Positions 17,568-25,602 of a stretch of 64,000 bases of DNA are shown piece by piece (position 1 is the stretch's first letter; the number at the start of each line of letters is the position of its first letter). The notes under the pieces are model-generated. The model had not been told where the DNA came from. It ran no database searches and was given only the letters and a program-made list of their open reading frames with translations. Where the stretch lies: assembly GCF_036227605.1 (NCBI RefSeq), contig NZ_CP109487.1:5185001-5249000 (forward strand). The letters run 5' to 3'. The DNA is from Streptomyces sp. NBC_01439. GTDB taxonomy: Bacteria > Actinomycetota > Actinomycetes > Streptomycetales > Streptomycetaceae. Made by a program: the position numbers and the translations under genes.

Positions 17568-19325
17568 ATGGAGGCCCTCAGAGATACGGATCCCGCGCAC
17601 ATCGGGGCGCAGGCACTGCTGGCCCGGCTCGGCGCCGGTGGCATGGGGCAGGTGTACCTCGGGCGGTCACCGGGTGGCCGGCTGGTCGCCATCAAGGTGA
17701 TCAAGGAAGAGATCACCGGGCATCCGGAGGCCCTCGCGCGGTTCCGCCGGGAGGTCGAGACGGTCCGCGCGGTGCGCTCCGCGTACACCGCGAACCTGAT
17801 CGACGCCTCGCTGGCGGCGCCTCCCTACTGGCTCGCCACCGAGTACGTGGCCGGGCCGACCCTGAGCGACGCGGTGCGTGCGTACGGTGCTCTGCCCGCC
17901 GCCGCGTGCCGCAGGCTGTTCGCCGCGCTGGCGGAGGGCCTGGCCAGTGTGCACGCGTACGGGGTGACGCACCGGGACCTCAAGCCGCAGAACGTCATCC
18001 TGGGCTCGCAGGGGCCGCAGCTGATCGACTTCGGCATCGCCAAGGGCGTGGCCGAGACGGCTCTCACGCAGGACGGCACTGCTCCGGGCACTCCCGGTTA
18101 CACGGCTCCCGAGGTGTTGTTGCGGGGCGAGGCGGCGGATGCCGCGGACGTCTTCGCGCTGGGCGCCACGATCGCCTATGCGGCGACGGGCCGGGCACCG
18201 TACGGGGTGGGGGACCCGACCACCGTCAACTTCCGTGCGGTCCACGGCGAGATCGACGTCGAGGGCGTGGAGCCGGACCTGGCCGCGCTGGTCAAGGCCT
18301 GCGTGGCGACGGAGCCGGGGGCCCGGCCCGTTCTCGCCGAGATCATCCGGCGCTGTGCGGTGGACTCGGCCCTGGTCGACGACCCGGTGTACGCGGCGTT
18401 GACCAGGGCCGCGGGCGGGGCCGCGCAGGTGCCGGGGCTGCCGTCCACGATCGGCCCGGGGCTGCCGGTCGGCTCGGGCTACGTGCCGACGTACGTTCCC
18501 GCCGGCCAGACCCAGGACCAGGGTCAGGGGCAGGTCCAGGGTGCCGGTTGGCGGCGTCCGCCGCGGTGGGCGCTGGCGGCCGTCAGCGGTCTGGCGGTGG
18601 GCGGCCTCGTCACCGGCGGGTACCTGTTCCTCAAGGACGGGGACGGCGAGGAGGCCGGGGGAGGGTCGCGGGCGGGGGGTGCTCCGAGCAGCCCGGCCAC
18701 GCCGGGCGGACCGTCCGGACCGTCCGGTGCCGGCCAGCCGGCTTCGAGCCCCTCCGCCTCCTCCGGGGGCGGAGCAGGTGGTTCGGAGGCCGTGCCCGAC
18801 CACATCGAGCCGAACAAGGTGTCGCGGGACCTGTGGACCGGAGGCGGTCCGGGTGGTGGGGGCTGCAGTCTGCCCGCGGAGGAGCGGGCGGAGTTCCTCG
18901 TGGGTTCCGTCGTCGACGCCGACGACCCGACCGCGCAGACGGTCACGGGCAAGGTCAAGATCCGTGTGTATCTGAAGCCGTACAACACGGAGAAGGGCGC
19001 CTACGCGGTCTCCGTCGGGGTCAAGGCCCCGCACGAGATCGACGTGACCACCCAGCGCCCCTACGAGTTCGTCAAGGACTACAACCACAGCATCGGTTAC
19101 ACCAGCAAGCCGGTCGACCTGAAGGACCCGGCCACCGGGGGCGAGGTGGAGCTCACGTATCCGGACGACTTCGCCACGCAGTTGGTGGACAACGAGGGAA
19201 CGAAGAAGAAGTTTCCGGCCATCCCGCTCGCCAACGACCCCGGCGACTGGACTGTGCTCGTCTACCGGGTCCGGGGGATCAAGGAGTACAGCAGTGTCTA
19301 TTGCACCGGCTTTCCGGTGAAATAG
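17568..19325 (+). CDS. Receptor-type Ser/Thr protein kinase
   Basis: 585 residues. The cytoplasmic Hanks-type kinase domain spans about residues 10-275, with the glycine loop GAGGMGQVYLG, Lys43 in VAIKVIK, HRDLKPQN at 135-142, DFG at 154-156 and GTPGYTAPE in the activation segment. A Gln/Pro-rich juxtamembrane region precedes a single membrane helix at 333-355. A Ser/Gly/Pro stalk and an extracellular domain of ~150 residues (containing one Cys pair) follow, with no PASTA repeats. It is probably a membrane sensor kinase with an unknown ligand. It starts at ATG 17568. The next gene, 59 bp downstream, encodes a secreted cell-wall hydrolase that could be functionally linked (inference). Confidence 0.92.
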   Translation: MEALRDTDPAHIGAQALLARLGAGGMGQVYLGRSPGGRLVAIKVIKEEITGHPEALARFRREVETVRAVRSAYTANLIDASLAAPPYWLATEYVAGPTLSDAVRAYGALPAAACRRLFAALAEGLASVHAYGVTHRDLKPQNVILGSQGPQLIDFGIAKGVAETALTQDGTAPGTPGYTAPEVLLRGEAADAADVFALGATIAYAATGRAPYGVGDPTTVNFRAVHGEIDVEGVEPDLAALVKACVATEPGARPVLAEIIRRCAVDSALVDDPVYAALTRAAGGAAQVPGLPSTIGPGLPVGSGYVPTYVPAGQTQDQGQGQVQGAGWRRPPRWALAAVSGLAVGGLVTGGYLFLKDGDGEEAGGGSRAGGAPSSPATPGGPSGPSGAGQPASSPSASSGGGAGGSEAVPDHIEPNKVSRDLWTGGGPGGGGCSLPAEERAEFLVGSVVDADDPTAQTVTGKVKIRVYLKPYNTEKGAYAVSVGVKAPHEIDVTTQRPYEFVKDYNHSIGYTSKPVDLKDPATGGEVELTYPDDFATQLVDNEGTKKKFPAIPLANDPGDWTVLVYRVRGIKEYSSVYCTGFPVK

Positions 19326-19384
19326 TGCCGGGTCTGGCTGACGAATCCACTGTCAGGTGACGTTCGATGAGGCACTGTTGACGA

Positions 19385-20404
19385 GTGCGCAAGTTCTGGA
19401 TGGCAAGCGGGCTCGGGATCGGTGCGTGCCTGACCTTCGTGGCCCTGCTGGTCGTCGGCACGTATTCGGCGGCGGCAGGGATCGCGAACGGCGGCAGGCA
19501 AGGTGCCGTTGGACTGGTCAAGGGGTCGGTTCCGGCGGTCTACCAGCCGCTGGTGGAGAAGTGGGGAAACCTTTGCCCCGCTCTCAACCCGGCGCTGCTG
19601 GCAGCGCAGCTCTACACGGAGAGCGGCTGGAAGCCGAACGTGGTGAGTCACGCCGACGCGCGCGGCATCGCCCAGTTCATCCCCGGAACCTGGGCCACTT
19701 ACGGTGTCGACGGTGACGGTGACGGCGATCGTGACATCTGGGATCCCAAGGACGCCATTCCCTCGGCCGCTTCGTACGACTGCCAACTCGCCAAGGACGT
19801 CGCCCAAGTACCGGGGGATCGTTCTGACAATATGCTCGCCGCCTACAACGCCGGCCCCTATCGCGTGATCAAGGCCGGGGGCGTGCCTCCGATCAGCGAG
19901 ACGCAGGGCTACGTGAAGTCCATCAGGTCCCTGGAGAAGAGCTTCGCGCGGCCCGTCGGGCGGGTGGCGCCCTCGCAACAGGCCGCCGGGGCGATCTACT
20001 TCGCGCAGAAGCAGCTCGGGACGCCGTATCTGTGGGGTGGGAACGGGACGCCCGATCAGGACGGGCGGTTCGACTGTTCCGGCTTGACCAAGGCTGCGTA
20101 CGAGACCGTGGGGATCGAGTTGCCGCGAGTGGCGAACGACCAGTACAACGCCGGGGCGCACCCCACCCGCGATCAACTCCTGCCCGGTGACCTCGTCTTC
20201 TTCTCCGACGATCTGACGAACTCTCGGGAGATCCGGCACGTCGGGCTCTACGTGGGCGGCGGGTACATGATCAACGCCCCGTACACCGGCGCCGTCATCC
20301 GGTTCGACAAGATCGACACCCCTGACTACTTCGGCGCGACGCGCGTGACCAAGGACGGTGCGGAGGCCCTTCCGACGCGCCCCGCCGCCACTCCGGCGCC
20401 TTAG
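19385..20404 (+). CDS. Secreted lytic transglycosylase + NlpC/P60 bifunctional hydrolase (VirB1-like)
   Basis: 339 residues. An N-terminal membrane anchor or signal (residues 8-32) precedes an SLT-type transglycosylase domain (55-180), with catalytic Glu79 in LYTESGW, GIAQFIPGTW, an acidic DGDGDGDRD loop and LAAYNAGP. A C-terminal NlpC/P60 endopeptidase (about 200-325) has Cys231 in RFDCSGL and His285 in RHVGLYVGGGYMIN. It would cut both glycan and peptide of peptidoglycan. Such two-domain enzymes serve as VirB1-like openers of Gram-positive type IV systems, and the cmd operon lies 7.5 kb away. It starts at GTG 19385. The match to SCO4132 is by recalled order. Confidence 0.9.
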   Translation: MRKFWMASGLGIGACLTFVALLVVGTYSAAAGIANGGRQGAVGLVKGSVPAVYQPLVEKWGNLCPALNPALLAAQLYTESGWKPNVVSHADARGIAQFIPGTWATYGVDGDGDGDRDIWDPKDAIPSAASYDCQLAKDVAQVPGDRSDNMLAAYNAGPYRVIKAGGVPPISETQGYVKSIRSLEKSFARPVGRVAPSQQAAGAIYFAQKQLGTPYLWGGNGTPDQDGRFDCSGLTKAAYETVGIELPRVANDQYNAGAHPTRDQLLPGDLVFFSDDLTNSREIRHVGLYVGGGYMINAPYTGAVIRFDKIDTPDYFGATRVTKDGAEALPTRPAATPAP

Positions 20405-20484
20405 CAACTCTCCGTAATGCAAAGGCCCTGAGCTGCGACGATGGGTCACTCTTCGATAACGTTGGAGTGATCATTGCGTGGAGA

Positions 20485-20516
20485 ATGGAACGCAGGAGCC
20501 AGAACGGGCGTTCCAT
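20485..20516. promoter_or_regulatory. 9-bp inverted repeat upstream of PAP2 gene
   Basis: The perfect arms atggaacgc (20485-20493) and gcgttccat (20508-20516) are separated by 14 bp. They lie in the 205-bp gap before the phosphatase start, so this may be an operator or an mRNA hairpin. Confidence 0.5.
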
Positions 20517-20609
20517 GAACGCGGGGGTTGATCAAGTGGGGGGCGGAGGGGCGCACACAGGGGTGCGTTCCGCAGGAGAACCACGGCAAGGGCAAGGGGC
20601 CGCATCACC

Positions 20610-21338
20610 ATGGCTGGACTCACAACAGGTGGGCCGAACGTGGATGTCAGCCTGCTGTACGAGATCAACGGAGCCGCCCGGCACGCCCCGGCGTGGCTGG
20701 ACCGGGTCGTGAGCCTGGCCGGGGAGTACGGGATCCTGCTGGCCCTGGTGCTCCTGGTCCTGTGGTGCTGGCACGGGACCCGCCGGCAGGACGGGGCCAC
20801 CACCGTCGAGACCTTCGCCGCACTCGTCTGGGCCCCGCTGGCCGCCGTACTGGCGCTGCTCGTGAACGTGCCGCTGCGCGAATTCGTGGGGCGGCAGCGG
20901 CCGTTCCGCCAACACGAGGGCCTGCAAGTGATCGATCCCGGCTGGGGGTGGGGGCTCGGGCGCACCGAGTTCTCCTTCGTCAGCGGTCACACCACGCTCG
21001 CGATGGCCCTGGGCGTGGGCCTGTTCGTGGCGAACCGGAAGTTCGGCCTCCTAGGGATCGGGTTGGCCTTCGTCGAGGGCCTGTGCCGGGTCTACATGGG
21101 CATCCACTACCCGACCGACGTCATCGGCGGCCTCGCGCTCGGCACCGCCGTGGTGCTCCTGCTCGCGCCGCTCGCGATGGCGGCGCTGACCCCGGTGGTG
21201 CGGGCGGTGGCCCGCTCCCGGCGCGGTGGCTGGCTCGTACGGGCCGAGAACCCGGCGCTGCCCCGGCCGGTCGGCCTCCCGCAGGCACCGACCCCGCCCG
21301 CGGGGCAGCGTACGCACGAGAGCGACCTCGCCGCCTGA
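20610..21338 (+). CDS. PAP2-superfamily membrane phosphatase
   Basis: 242 residues with about six membrane helices. PAP2 motifs occur in order: REFVGRQRPF (motif 1, Arg in place of the usual Lys at its start), FSFVSGHTTLAMALG (motif 2, SGH) and CRVYMGIHYPTDVIGG (motif 3 with the catalytic His). It probably dephosphorylates a lipid phosphate such as an isoprenyl diphosphate or phosphatidate at the membrane. The tail of ~45 residues is Pro/Arg-rich and cytoplasmic. It starts at ATG 20610 after an aaggggc ribosome-binding site. Confidence 0.9.
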   Translation: MAGLTTGGPNVDVSLLYEINGAARHAPAWLDRVVSLAGEYGILLALVLLVLWCWHGTRRQDGATTVETFAALVWAPLAAVLALLVNVPLREFVGRQRPFRQHEGLQVIDPGWGWGLGRTEFSFVSGHTTLAMALGVGLFVANRKFGLLGIGLAFVEGLCRVYMGIHYPTDVIGGLALGTAVVLLLAPLAMAALTPVVRAVARSRRGGWLVRAENPALPRPVGLPQAPTPPAGQRTHESDLAA

Positions 21339-21361
21339 CGGCGCACCCGGTGCGGCCGGGA

Positions 21362-21499
21362 TCAGCTCTGCGCGTACGCGTTCCACACGGCGAGCAGCGC
21401 GGCGGCCAGCAGGCACAGCAGCGCCGCCCCGAAGAACACCCGCACCGCCTTCGGCCGCGAGCGCGTCCGGGAGCCGGAGCGGGTGCGGGTGCGGGGCAT
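21362..21499 (-). CDS. 45-residue basic single-helix membrane protein
   Basis: The N-terminal half is strongly basic (MPRTRTRSGSRTRSRPK). It is followed by one hydrophobic helix (VFFGAALLCLLAAALLAVW) and a short NAYAQS tail. Its ATG overlaps the stop of the upstream small gene by one base (TGATG), and ggtgat lies just before, so the pair looks translationally coupled. No family is recognised. The coupling and the helix support a real gene. Confidence 0.5.
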   Translation of the reverse strand: MPRTRTRSGSRTRSRPKAVRVFFGAALLCLLAAALLAVWNAYAQS

Positions 21500-21711
21500 C
21501 AGGGATCACCGCCGTCGGTGTCGCGGCGGTACCGGGAACGCAGCCACCAACCGGTCGCCGCGGCTGCGGCCGAGGTGAGCCCGATGGCCAGGGTCACGTC
21601 GGCAGGGCTGTCCGCCGAGCCCACGGGCCCGGCCCAGGCAGCGGAAGCCGGGGCGGACACGATGAGCAGGGCCCAGAGGAGGGTCGCGAGGCGGTCTGCG
21701 GAACCTGGCAT
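21499..21711 (-). CDS. 70-residue small membrane protein
   Basis: A signal-like helix (LATLLWALLIVSAPASAAWA) precedes a short polar stretch and a second helix (VTLAIGLTSAAAAATGWWL), ending in a basic/acidic tail RSRYRRDTDGGDP. No known family is recognised. It overlaps the following 45-codon gene by one base and is convergent with the PAP2 gene across a gap. The overlapping 72-codon frame at 21506-21724 is Arg/His/Pro-rich and is taken as its shadow. Confidence 0.55.
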   Translation of the reverse strand: MPGSADRLATLLWALLIVSAPASAAWAGPVGSADSPADVTLAIGLTSAAAAATGWWLRSRYRRDTDGGDP

Positions 21712-21769
21712 GGGTCAAGGGCATCCGCTGTGGCGCGCCCCGGCCAGCCGGGCGGTCCGAACGGTCTAG

Positions 21770-21985
21770 CTACGACTCCGTGTGGCGGGTCGCGTCCCTG
21801 CGGGCCAGGTCGCGGGAGCGGCGGGCCGGCCCCCTCCAGCCGCAGGTGCAGACGGCCAGACAGAACGACCCGCGGTCCGCGGTGGATGTGATGTGGCCGG
21901 CCGGTGCTTCCGGCTGTGCGTGCGGCCGCGGGAGCGGCAGGGAGTCAAGCGGAGGGGCCGGCCTCGCTTCGGTGTGCGGTTCCAC
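21770..21985 (-). CDS. Small CxCGW-motif protein
   Basis: 71 residues. A Pro-rich N-terminus is followed by GHITSTADRGSFCLAVCTCGWRGPARRSRDLARRDATRH. The CxxxCxCGW core with a downstream His suggests a small zinc-binding fold. I believe similar short proteins are common in streptomycetes, but no function is known. GTG 21985 was chosen; the longer upstream frame is low-complexity. Confidence 0.6.
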   Translation of the reverse strand: MEPHTEARPAPPLDSLPLPRPHAQPEAPAGHITSTADRGSFCLAVCTCGWRGPARRSRDLARRDATRHTES

Positions 21986-22116
21986 GGGTCCACGGTACCG
22001 GGGCGGGCGGCGCGCGGGGAGGGTGCGTCCCCGTGACGGGAAACCCCTGACCTCGTTAAGCGGAGCGGGTGGGGGCCTCGGGCAAGCAGCGGTCATGCGT
22101 TGGGGGTTGGCAGGCG

Positions 22117-22947
22117 ATGGTGGATCACCAGCTCAGGCGGCCGCGCGGGCGTGCGGGTGAGGCGGTGCTCGCCGCCGGCGTCACCCTGGCGGTCACGACG
22201 ATGACCGGGTGTGCGGGCGACGCGGGCGACGGCCGACCTCCGGTGGACGCGGCGGCGGTGGTCCGCGGGGCCGCCGACGCACTGGCGAGAACCGGCAGCG
22301 CCCGGGCCCGTACGGCCATGGAGATGGCCACGGGCGGCACCCGGGTCACGATCCGCGGTGAGGGCGGGGTCGACTTCAAGAAGCGGATGGGCCAGCTCCT
22401 TGTGATGCTCCCGGCCGATGTGAAGGGCAAGGCCGAGCACCGGCCCATCACGGAGCTGCTCGTGCCGGGCGCGCTCTACATGAAGAACCGCGGCGCGGGC
22501 GTCCCGGACGACAAGTGGGTCAGGGTCGACACGACGACCTTGAACGACGGGAACCTGGTCACGGGCGGGGCCACCGATCCGCTGGTCGCGGCCGAGCTGC
22601 TGAAGGGCGCGCAGGAGGTGACGTACGTGGGGGAGACCGAGGTGGCGGGCACGAAGGTGCGGCACTACCGGGGGACCACCGACATCGGGCGGGCCGCGGG
22701 GAGCGCGTCGCCGGAGGTGAAGGGGGTACTGGAGGCGGCGGCGAAAGGGTTCAGCACGGACACGGTGCCGTTCGACGCCTACCTCGACGAGGAGGGGCGC
22801 TTGCGGAAGGTCAGACACCGGTTCACGTACGTCAACAATGGCGTGATCGATGTGTCCTCCACCACGCTGCTGTACGGGTTCGGGACTCCGGTGACCGTCG
22901 TATTGCCCGCAAGCGGGGACATTTACGCCGGAAAGATCTCGGACTAG
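22117..22947 (+). CDS. LppX/LprG-like lipoprotein
   Basis: 276 residues. The signal peptide ends in a lipobox (TTMTGC), so the mature protein should be lipid-anchored on the outer face of the membrane. The body (ALARTGSARARTAMEMATGG, later GKAEHRPITELLVPGALYMKNRG and DKWVRVDTTTL) has the layout of actinobacterial lipoproteins with an LppX/LolA-like half-barrel that carry lipids. ATG 22117 gives a well-formed signal peptide; the upstream in-frame start at 22069 does not. Confidence 0.75.
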   Translation: MVDHQLRRPRGRAGEAVLAAGVTLAVTTMTGCAGDAGDGRPPVDAAAVVRGAADALARTGSARARTAMEMATGGTRVTIRGEGGVDFKKRMGQLLVMLPADVKGKAEHRPITELLVPGALYMKNRGAGVPDDKWVRVDTTTLNDGNLVTGGATDPLVAAELLKGAQEVTYVGETEVAGTKVRHYRGTTDIGRAAGSASPEVKGVLEAAAKGFSTDTVPFDAYLDEEGRLRKVRHRFTYVNNGVIDVSSTTLLYGFGTPVTVVLPASGDIYAGKISD

Positions 22948-23129
22948 TGGGGCGGGCGGGGAGTGGGCGGCGCGATCGGGCCACGGCCCGGTATCCGGAA
23001 ATGGTCCATCCGTGTCATGCGGGGGACGGCCCGGCCTCCCTACGCTGAGAAGCCGGGCGCCGGCGCGTGGTGCGGTGCGGTATGACCGATGACGGCCGGT
23101 GGCCGGTGGCAGATTGAGGTGACACGCGC

Positions 23130-23276
23130 GTGACTCCCGCAGGCGGTACGACGGTGCAGGACCACGTTGCTCTCGCCGAGATCGAGTTGTGCGGTGAGCT
23201 GATCATCGCCGCCTCGGCGGCCGCGGAGGAGCGGCTCAGCCTGGACCGGATCGACGAGGTCCTGCTCGGGCACTAG
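23130..23276 (+). CDS. 48-residue conserved-type small protein
   Basis: This short acidic helical protein reads GGTTVQDHVALAEIELCGELIIAAS, then AAAEERLSLDRIDEVLLGH. A good ribosome-binding site (gaggtga) lies 8 bp before GTG 23130, and third-position GC is high throughout. No domain is recognised. It stands alone between the lipoprotein gene and csoR, and may be a small regulatory or adaptor protein (inference). Confidence 0.6.
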   Translation: MTPAGGTTVQDHVALAEIELCGELIIAASAAAEERLSLDRIDEVLLGH

Positions 23277-23340
23277 TCGGCCGTTCACCTCCCGGCGGGG
23301 CTCGTGGGCTCGCGGGTGTGCCCTGTCCGTCGGCTGCCGC

Positions 23341-23655
23341 TCAGGTGCGCAGGAGGCGGGCGATTGCCTTGGTGGCTTCCTCGACCTTGGCGTCGATCTC
23401 GGCGCCGCCCTTGACCGCGGCGTCGGCGACGCAGTGCCGCAGGTGTTCCTCCAGCAGCTGGAGCGCGAAGGACTGCAGTGCCTTCGTGCTCGCCGAGACC
23501 TGGGTGAGTATGTCGATGCAGTAGACGTCCTCGTCGACGAGCCGCTGGAGGCCGCGGATCTGGCCCTCGATCCGGCGCAGTCGCTTGAGGTGCTCGTCCT
23601 TTTGGTGGTGGTAGCCGTGGACGGCTCCGGAGCCCTCCGCCTCGATGGTCGTCAT
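23341..23655 (-). CDS. csoR: Copper-sensing repressor CsoR
   Basis: 104 residues, all-helical. The Cu(I) ligand set is in place: Cys46 (DVYCIDI), His71 and Cys75 (EEHLRHC), and the signature HLKRLRRIEGQIRGL is present. Apo-CsoR binds DNA and releases it when Cu(I) binds, which derepresses copper efflux genes. ATG 23655 with gggaggac upstream was chosen. A CsoR-type operator lies at 23698-23714 in its own promoter. The gene corresponds by order to SCO4136. Confidence 0.93.
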   Translation of the reverse strand: MTTIEAEGSGAVHGYHHQKDEHLKRLRRIEGQIRGLQRLVDEDVYCIDILTQVSASTKALQSFALQLLEEHLRHCVADAAVKGGAEIDAKVEEATKAIARLLRT

Positions 23656-23697
23656 ACGTCCTCCCGTGGTCCGGAATGAGGGGTGCATGCCGAACGC

Positions 23698-23714
23698 ATA
23701 CCCCTCATGGGTAT
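23698..23714. promoter_or_regulatory. CsoR operator
   Basis: The palindrome atacccctcatgggtat has GC tracts flanked by AT, as in the known CsoR site family. It lies 43 bp upstream of the csoR ATG, which implies copper-controlled autoregulation. Confidence 0.75.
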
Positions 23715-23860
23715 AGGATACTGGGCTCTGCCCTGCGGGGCAGGGGCCCGTGGTCCTCACTCTGCCCGATGGAGCACACTGGGGAACGGCCGGTTAGCCG
23801 TGGCCGGGGGATGCGCCTAGCATCAGCCTGACCGAATCCGATGCACCCCGAGGACCTCAC

Positions 23861-24481
23861 GTGCGATTTCGTCTGACCCCCAGGGAGACGAGCTTCTACG
23901 ACATGTTCGCCGCATCCGCGGACAACATCGTCACGGGCTCCAAGCTCCTGATGGAACTGCTCGGAGCGGATGCCTCCGCCCGGGCCGAGATCGCGGAGCG
24001 GATGCGGGCAGCAGAGCACGCGGGGGACGACGCCACTCACGCGATCTTCCACCAGCTGAACTCCTCCTTCATCACGCCGTTCGACCGCGAGGACATCTAC
24101 AACCTGGCCTCGTCGCTCGACGACATCATGGACTTCATGGAGGAGGCCGTCGACCTCGTCGTCCTCTACAACGTGGAGGAGCTCCCCAAGGGTGTCGAGC
24201 AGCAGATCGAGGTGCTGGCGCGGGCGGCCGAGCTGACCGCGGAGGCCATGCCGCACCTGCGGACGATGGACAACCTCACCGAGTACTGGATCGAGGTCAA
24301 CCGCCTTGAGAACCAGGCCGACCAGATCCACCGCAAGCTGCTCGCCCAGCTCTTCAACGGCAAGTACGACGCCATCGAGGTGCTGAAGCTCAAGCAGATC
24401 GTCGACGTGCTCGAAGAGGCGGCCGACGCGTTCGAGCACGTTGCGAACACGGTGGAGACCATCGCGGTCAAGGAGTCCTGA
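23861..24481 (+). CDS. PhoU-like (DUF47) phosphate-transport regulator
   Basis: 206 residues, wholly helical, of the DUF47/PhoU-like type. It has the motifs FYDMFAASADNIVTGSKLLMELL, GDDATHAIFHQLNSSFITPFDREDI and LENQADQIHRKLLAQLF. These proteins accompany and control Pit phosphate transporters. It starts at GTG 23861. The transporter gene starts 5 bp after its stop, so the two form one operon. Confidence 0.92.
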   Translation: MRFRLTPRETSFYDMFAASADNIVTGSKLLMELLGADASARAEIAERMRAAEHAGDDATHAIFHQLNSSFITPFDREDIYNLASSLDDIMDFMEEAVDLVVLYNVEELPKGVEQQIEVLARAAELTAEAMPHLRTMDNLTEYWIEVNRLENQADQIHRKLLAQLFNGKYDAIEVLKLKQIVDVLEEAADAFEHVANTVETIAVKES

Positions 24482-24486
24482 ACCTC

Positions 24487-25485
24487 GTGGACACCTTTGC
24501 TCTGGTCGTGACCATCGGTGTCGCGCTCGGCTTCACATATACGAACGGTTTCCACGACTCGGCGAACGCGATCGCGACGTCCGTTTCGACGAGGGCGCTG
24601 ACCCCGCGGGCGGCGCTGGCGATGGCGGCCGTGATGAACCTCGCCGGCGCCTTCCTGGGCAGCGGCGTGGCCAAGACGGTCAGCCAGGGCCTGATCGAGA
24701 CGCCCACCGGATCCACGGGCATGTGGATCCTCTTCGCGGCGCTGGTCGGTGCGATCGTCTGGAACCTGATCACCTGGTACTTCGGGCTGCCCTCGTCTTC
24801 CTCGCACGCGTTGTTCGGCGGCATGGTGGGCGCGGCCCTGGCCGGCGGCACGGAGGTGATCTGGTCGGGGGTCCTCGACAAGGTCGTCATCCCGATGTTC
24901 GTCTCGCCGGTCGTCGGTCTGGTCGTCGGCTACCTGGTGATGGTGGCCATCCTGTGGATGTTCCGCCGGTCCAACCCGCACAAGGCGAAGCACGGCTTCC
25001 GTATCGCGCAGACGGTCTCGGCGGCCGCGATGGCGCTCGGCCACGGTCTGCAGGACGCGCAGAAGACGATGGGCATCGTCGTGATGGCCCTGGTCATCGC
25101 CGACGTGCAGAGCGCGGATGCGCCGATCCCGGTCTGGGTCAAGGTCGTGTGCGCCGTGATGCTGTCGCTGGGTACGTACGCGGGTGGCTGGCGCATCATG
25201 CGTACGCTCGGCCGCAAGATCATCGAGCTGGACCCCCCGCAGGGGTTCGCGGCCGAGACCACCGGCGCCTCGATCATGTTCGGCTCGGCGTACCTCTTCC
25301 ACGCGCCGATCTCCACCACCCACGTGATCACCTCGGCGATCATGGGTGTGGGCGCGACCAAGCGCGTGAACGCGGTCCGCTGGGGCGTCGCCAAGAACAT
25401 CATCCTGGGCTGGTTCATCACGATGCCGGCCGCGGCCGTGGTCGCTGCGCTGTGCTTCTGGGTCGTGGACCTGGCGTTCGCGTAG
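24487..25485 (+). CDS. pitH1: Low-affinity inorganic phosphate transporter (Pit)
   Basis: 332 residues, about ten membrane helices. The duplicated Pit signatures are present: GFTYTNGFHDSANAIATSVSTRALTP in the N-half and GHGLQDAQKTMGIV with ISTTHVITSAIMGVGATKR in the C-half. It carries metal-phosphate symport across the cytoplasmic membrane. It starts at GTG 24487, directly behind the PhoU-like gene. A bidirectional terminator separates it from the convergent pst operon. The symbol follows the S. coelicolor SCO4138 position. Confidence 0.93.
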   Translation: MDTFALVVTIGVALGFTYTNGFHDSANAIATSVSTRALTPRAALAMAAVMNLAGAFLGSGVAKTVSQGLIETPTGSTGMWILFAALVGAIVWNLITWYFGLPSSSSHALFGGMVGAALAGGTEVIWSGVLDKVVIPMFVSPVVGLVVGYLVMVAILWMFRRSNPHKAKHGFRIAQTVSAAAMALGHGLQDAQKTMGIVVMALVIADVQSADAPIPVWVKVVCAVMLSLGTYAGGWRIMRTLGRKIIELDPPQGFAAETTGASIMFGSAYLFHAPISTTHVITSAIMGVGATKRVNAVRWGVAKNIILGWFITMPAAAVVAALCFWVVDLAFA

Positions 25486-25502
25486 TTCCCGGAACGAAAA
25501 GC

Positions 25503-25555
25503 GGGCCGGCTCCCCCCACCCAGGGGGAGCCGGCCCTCTTTCTTTCTTTCTTTCG
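25503..25555. terminator. Bidirectional terminator between pit and pstB
   Basis: A perfect 14-bp stem (gggccggctccccc at 25503-25516 against gggggagccggccc at 25523-25536) is followed on the plus strand by repeated ctttc pyrimidine tracts. A-rich sequence precedes it for the opposite direction. It serves two convergent operons. Confidence 0.92.
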
Positions 25556-25602
25556 CCTTGCGGTGGCACCGCCATGCAGCACCGCAGGACGCCTGTCCCG
25601 GT

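Noticed and set aside
21506..21724. A 72-codon minus-strand frame overlapping the small membrane protein genes
   Set aside because: Arg/His/Pro-rich composition typical of a shadow; the overlapping 70-codon frame has signal and membrane helices.
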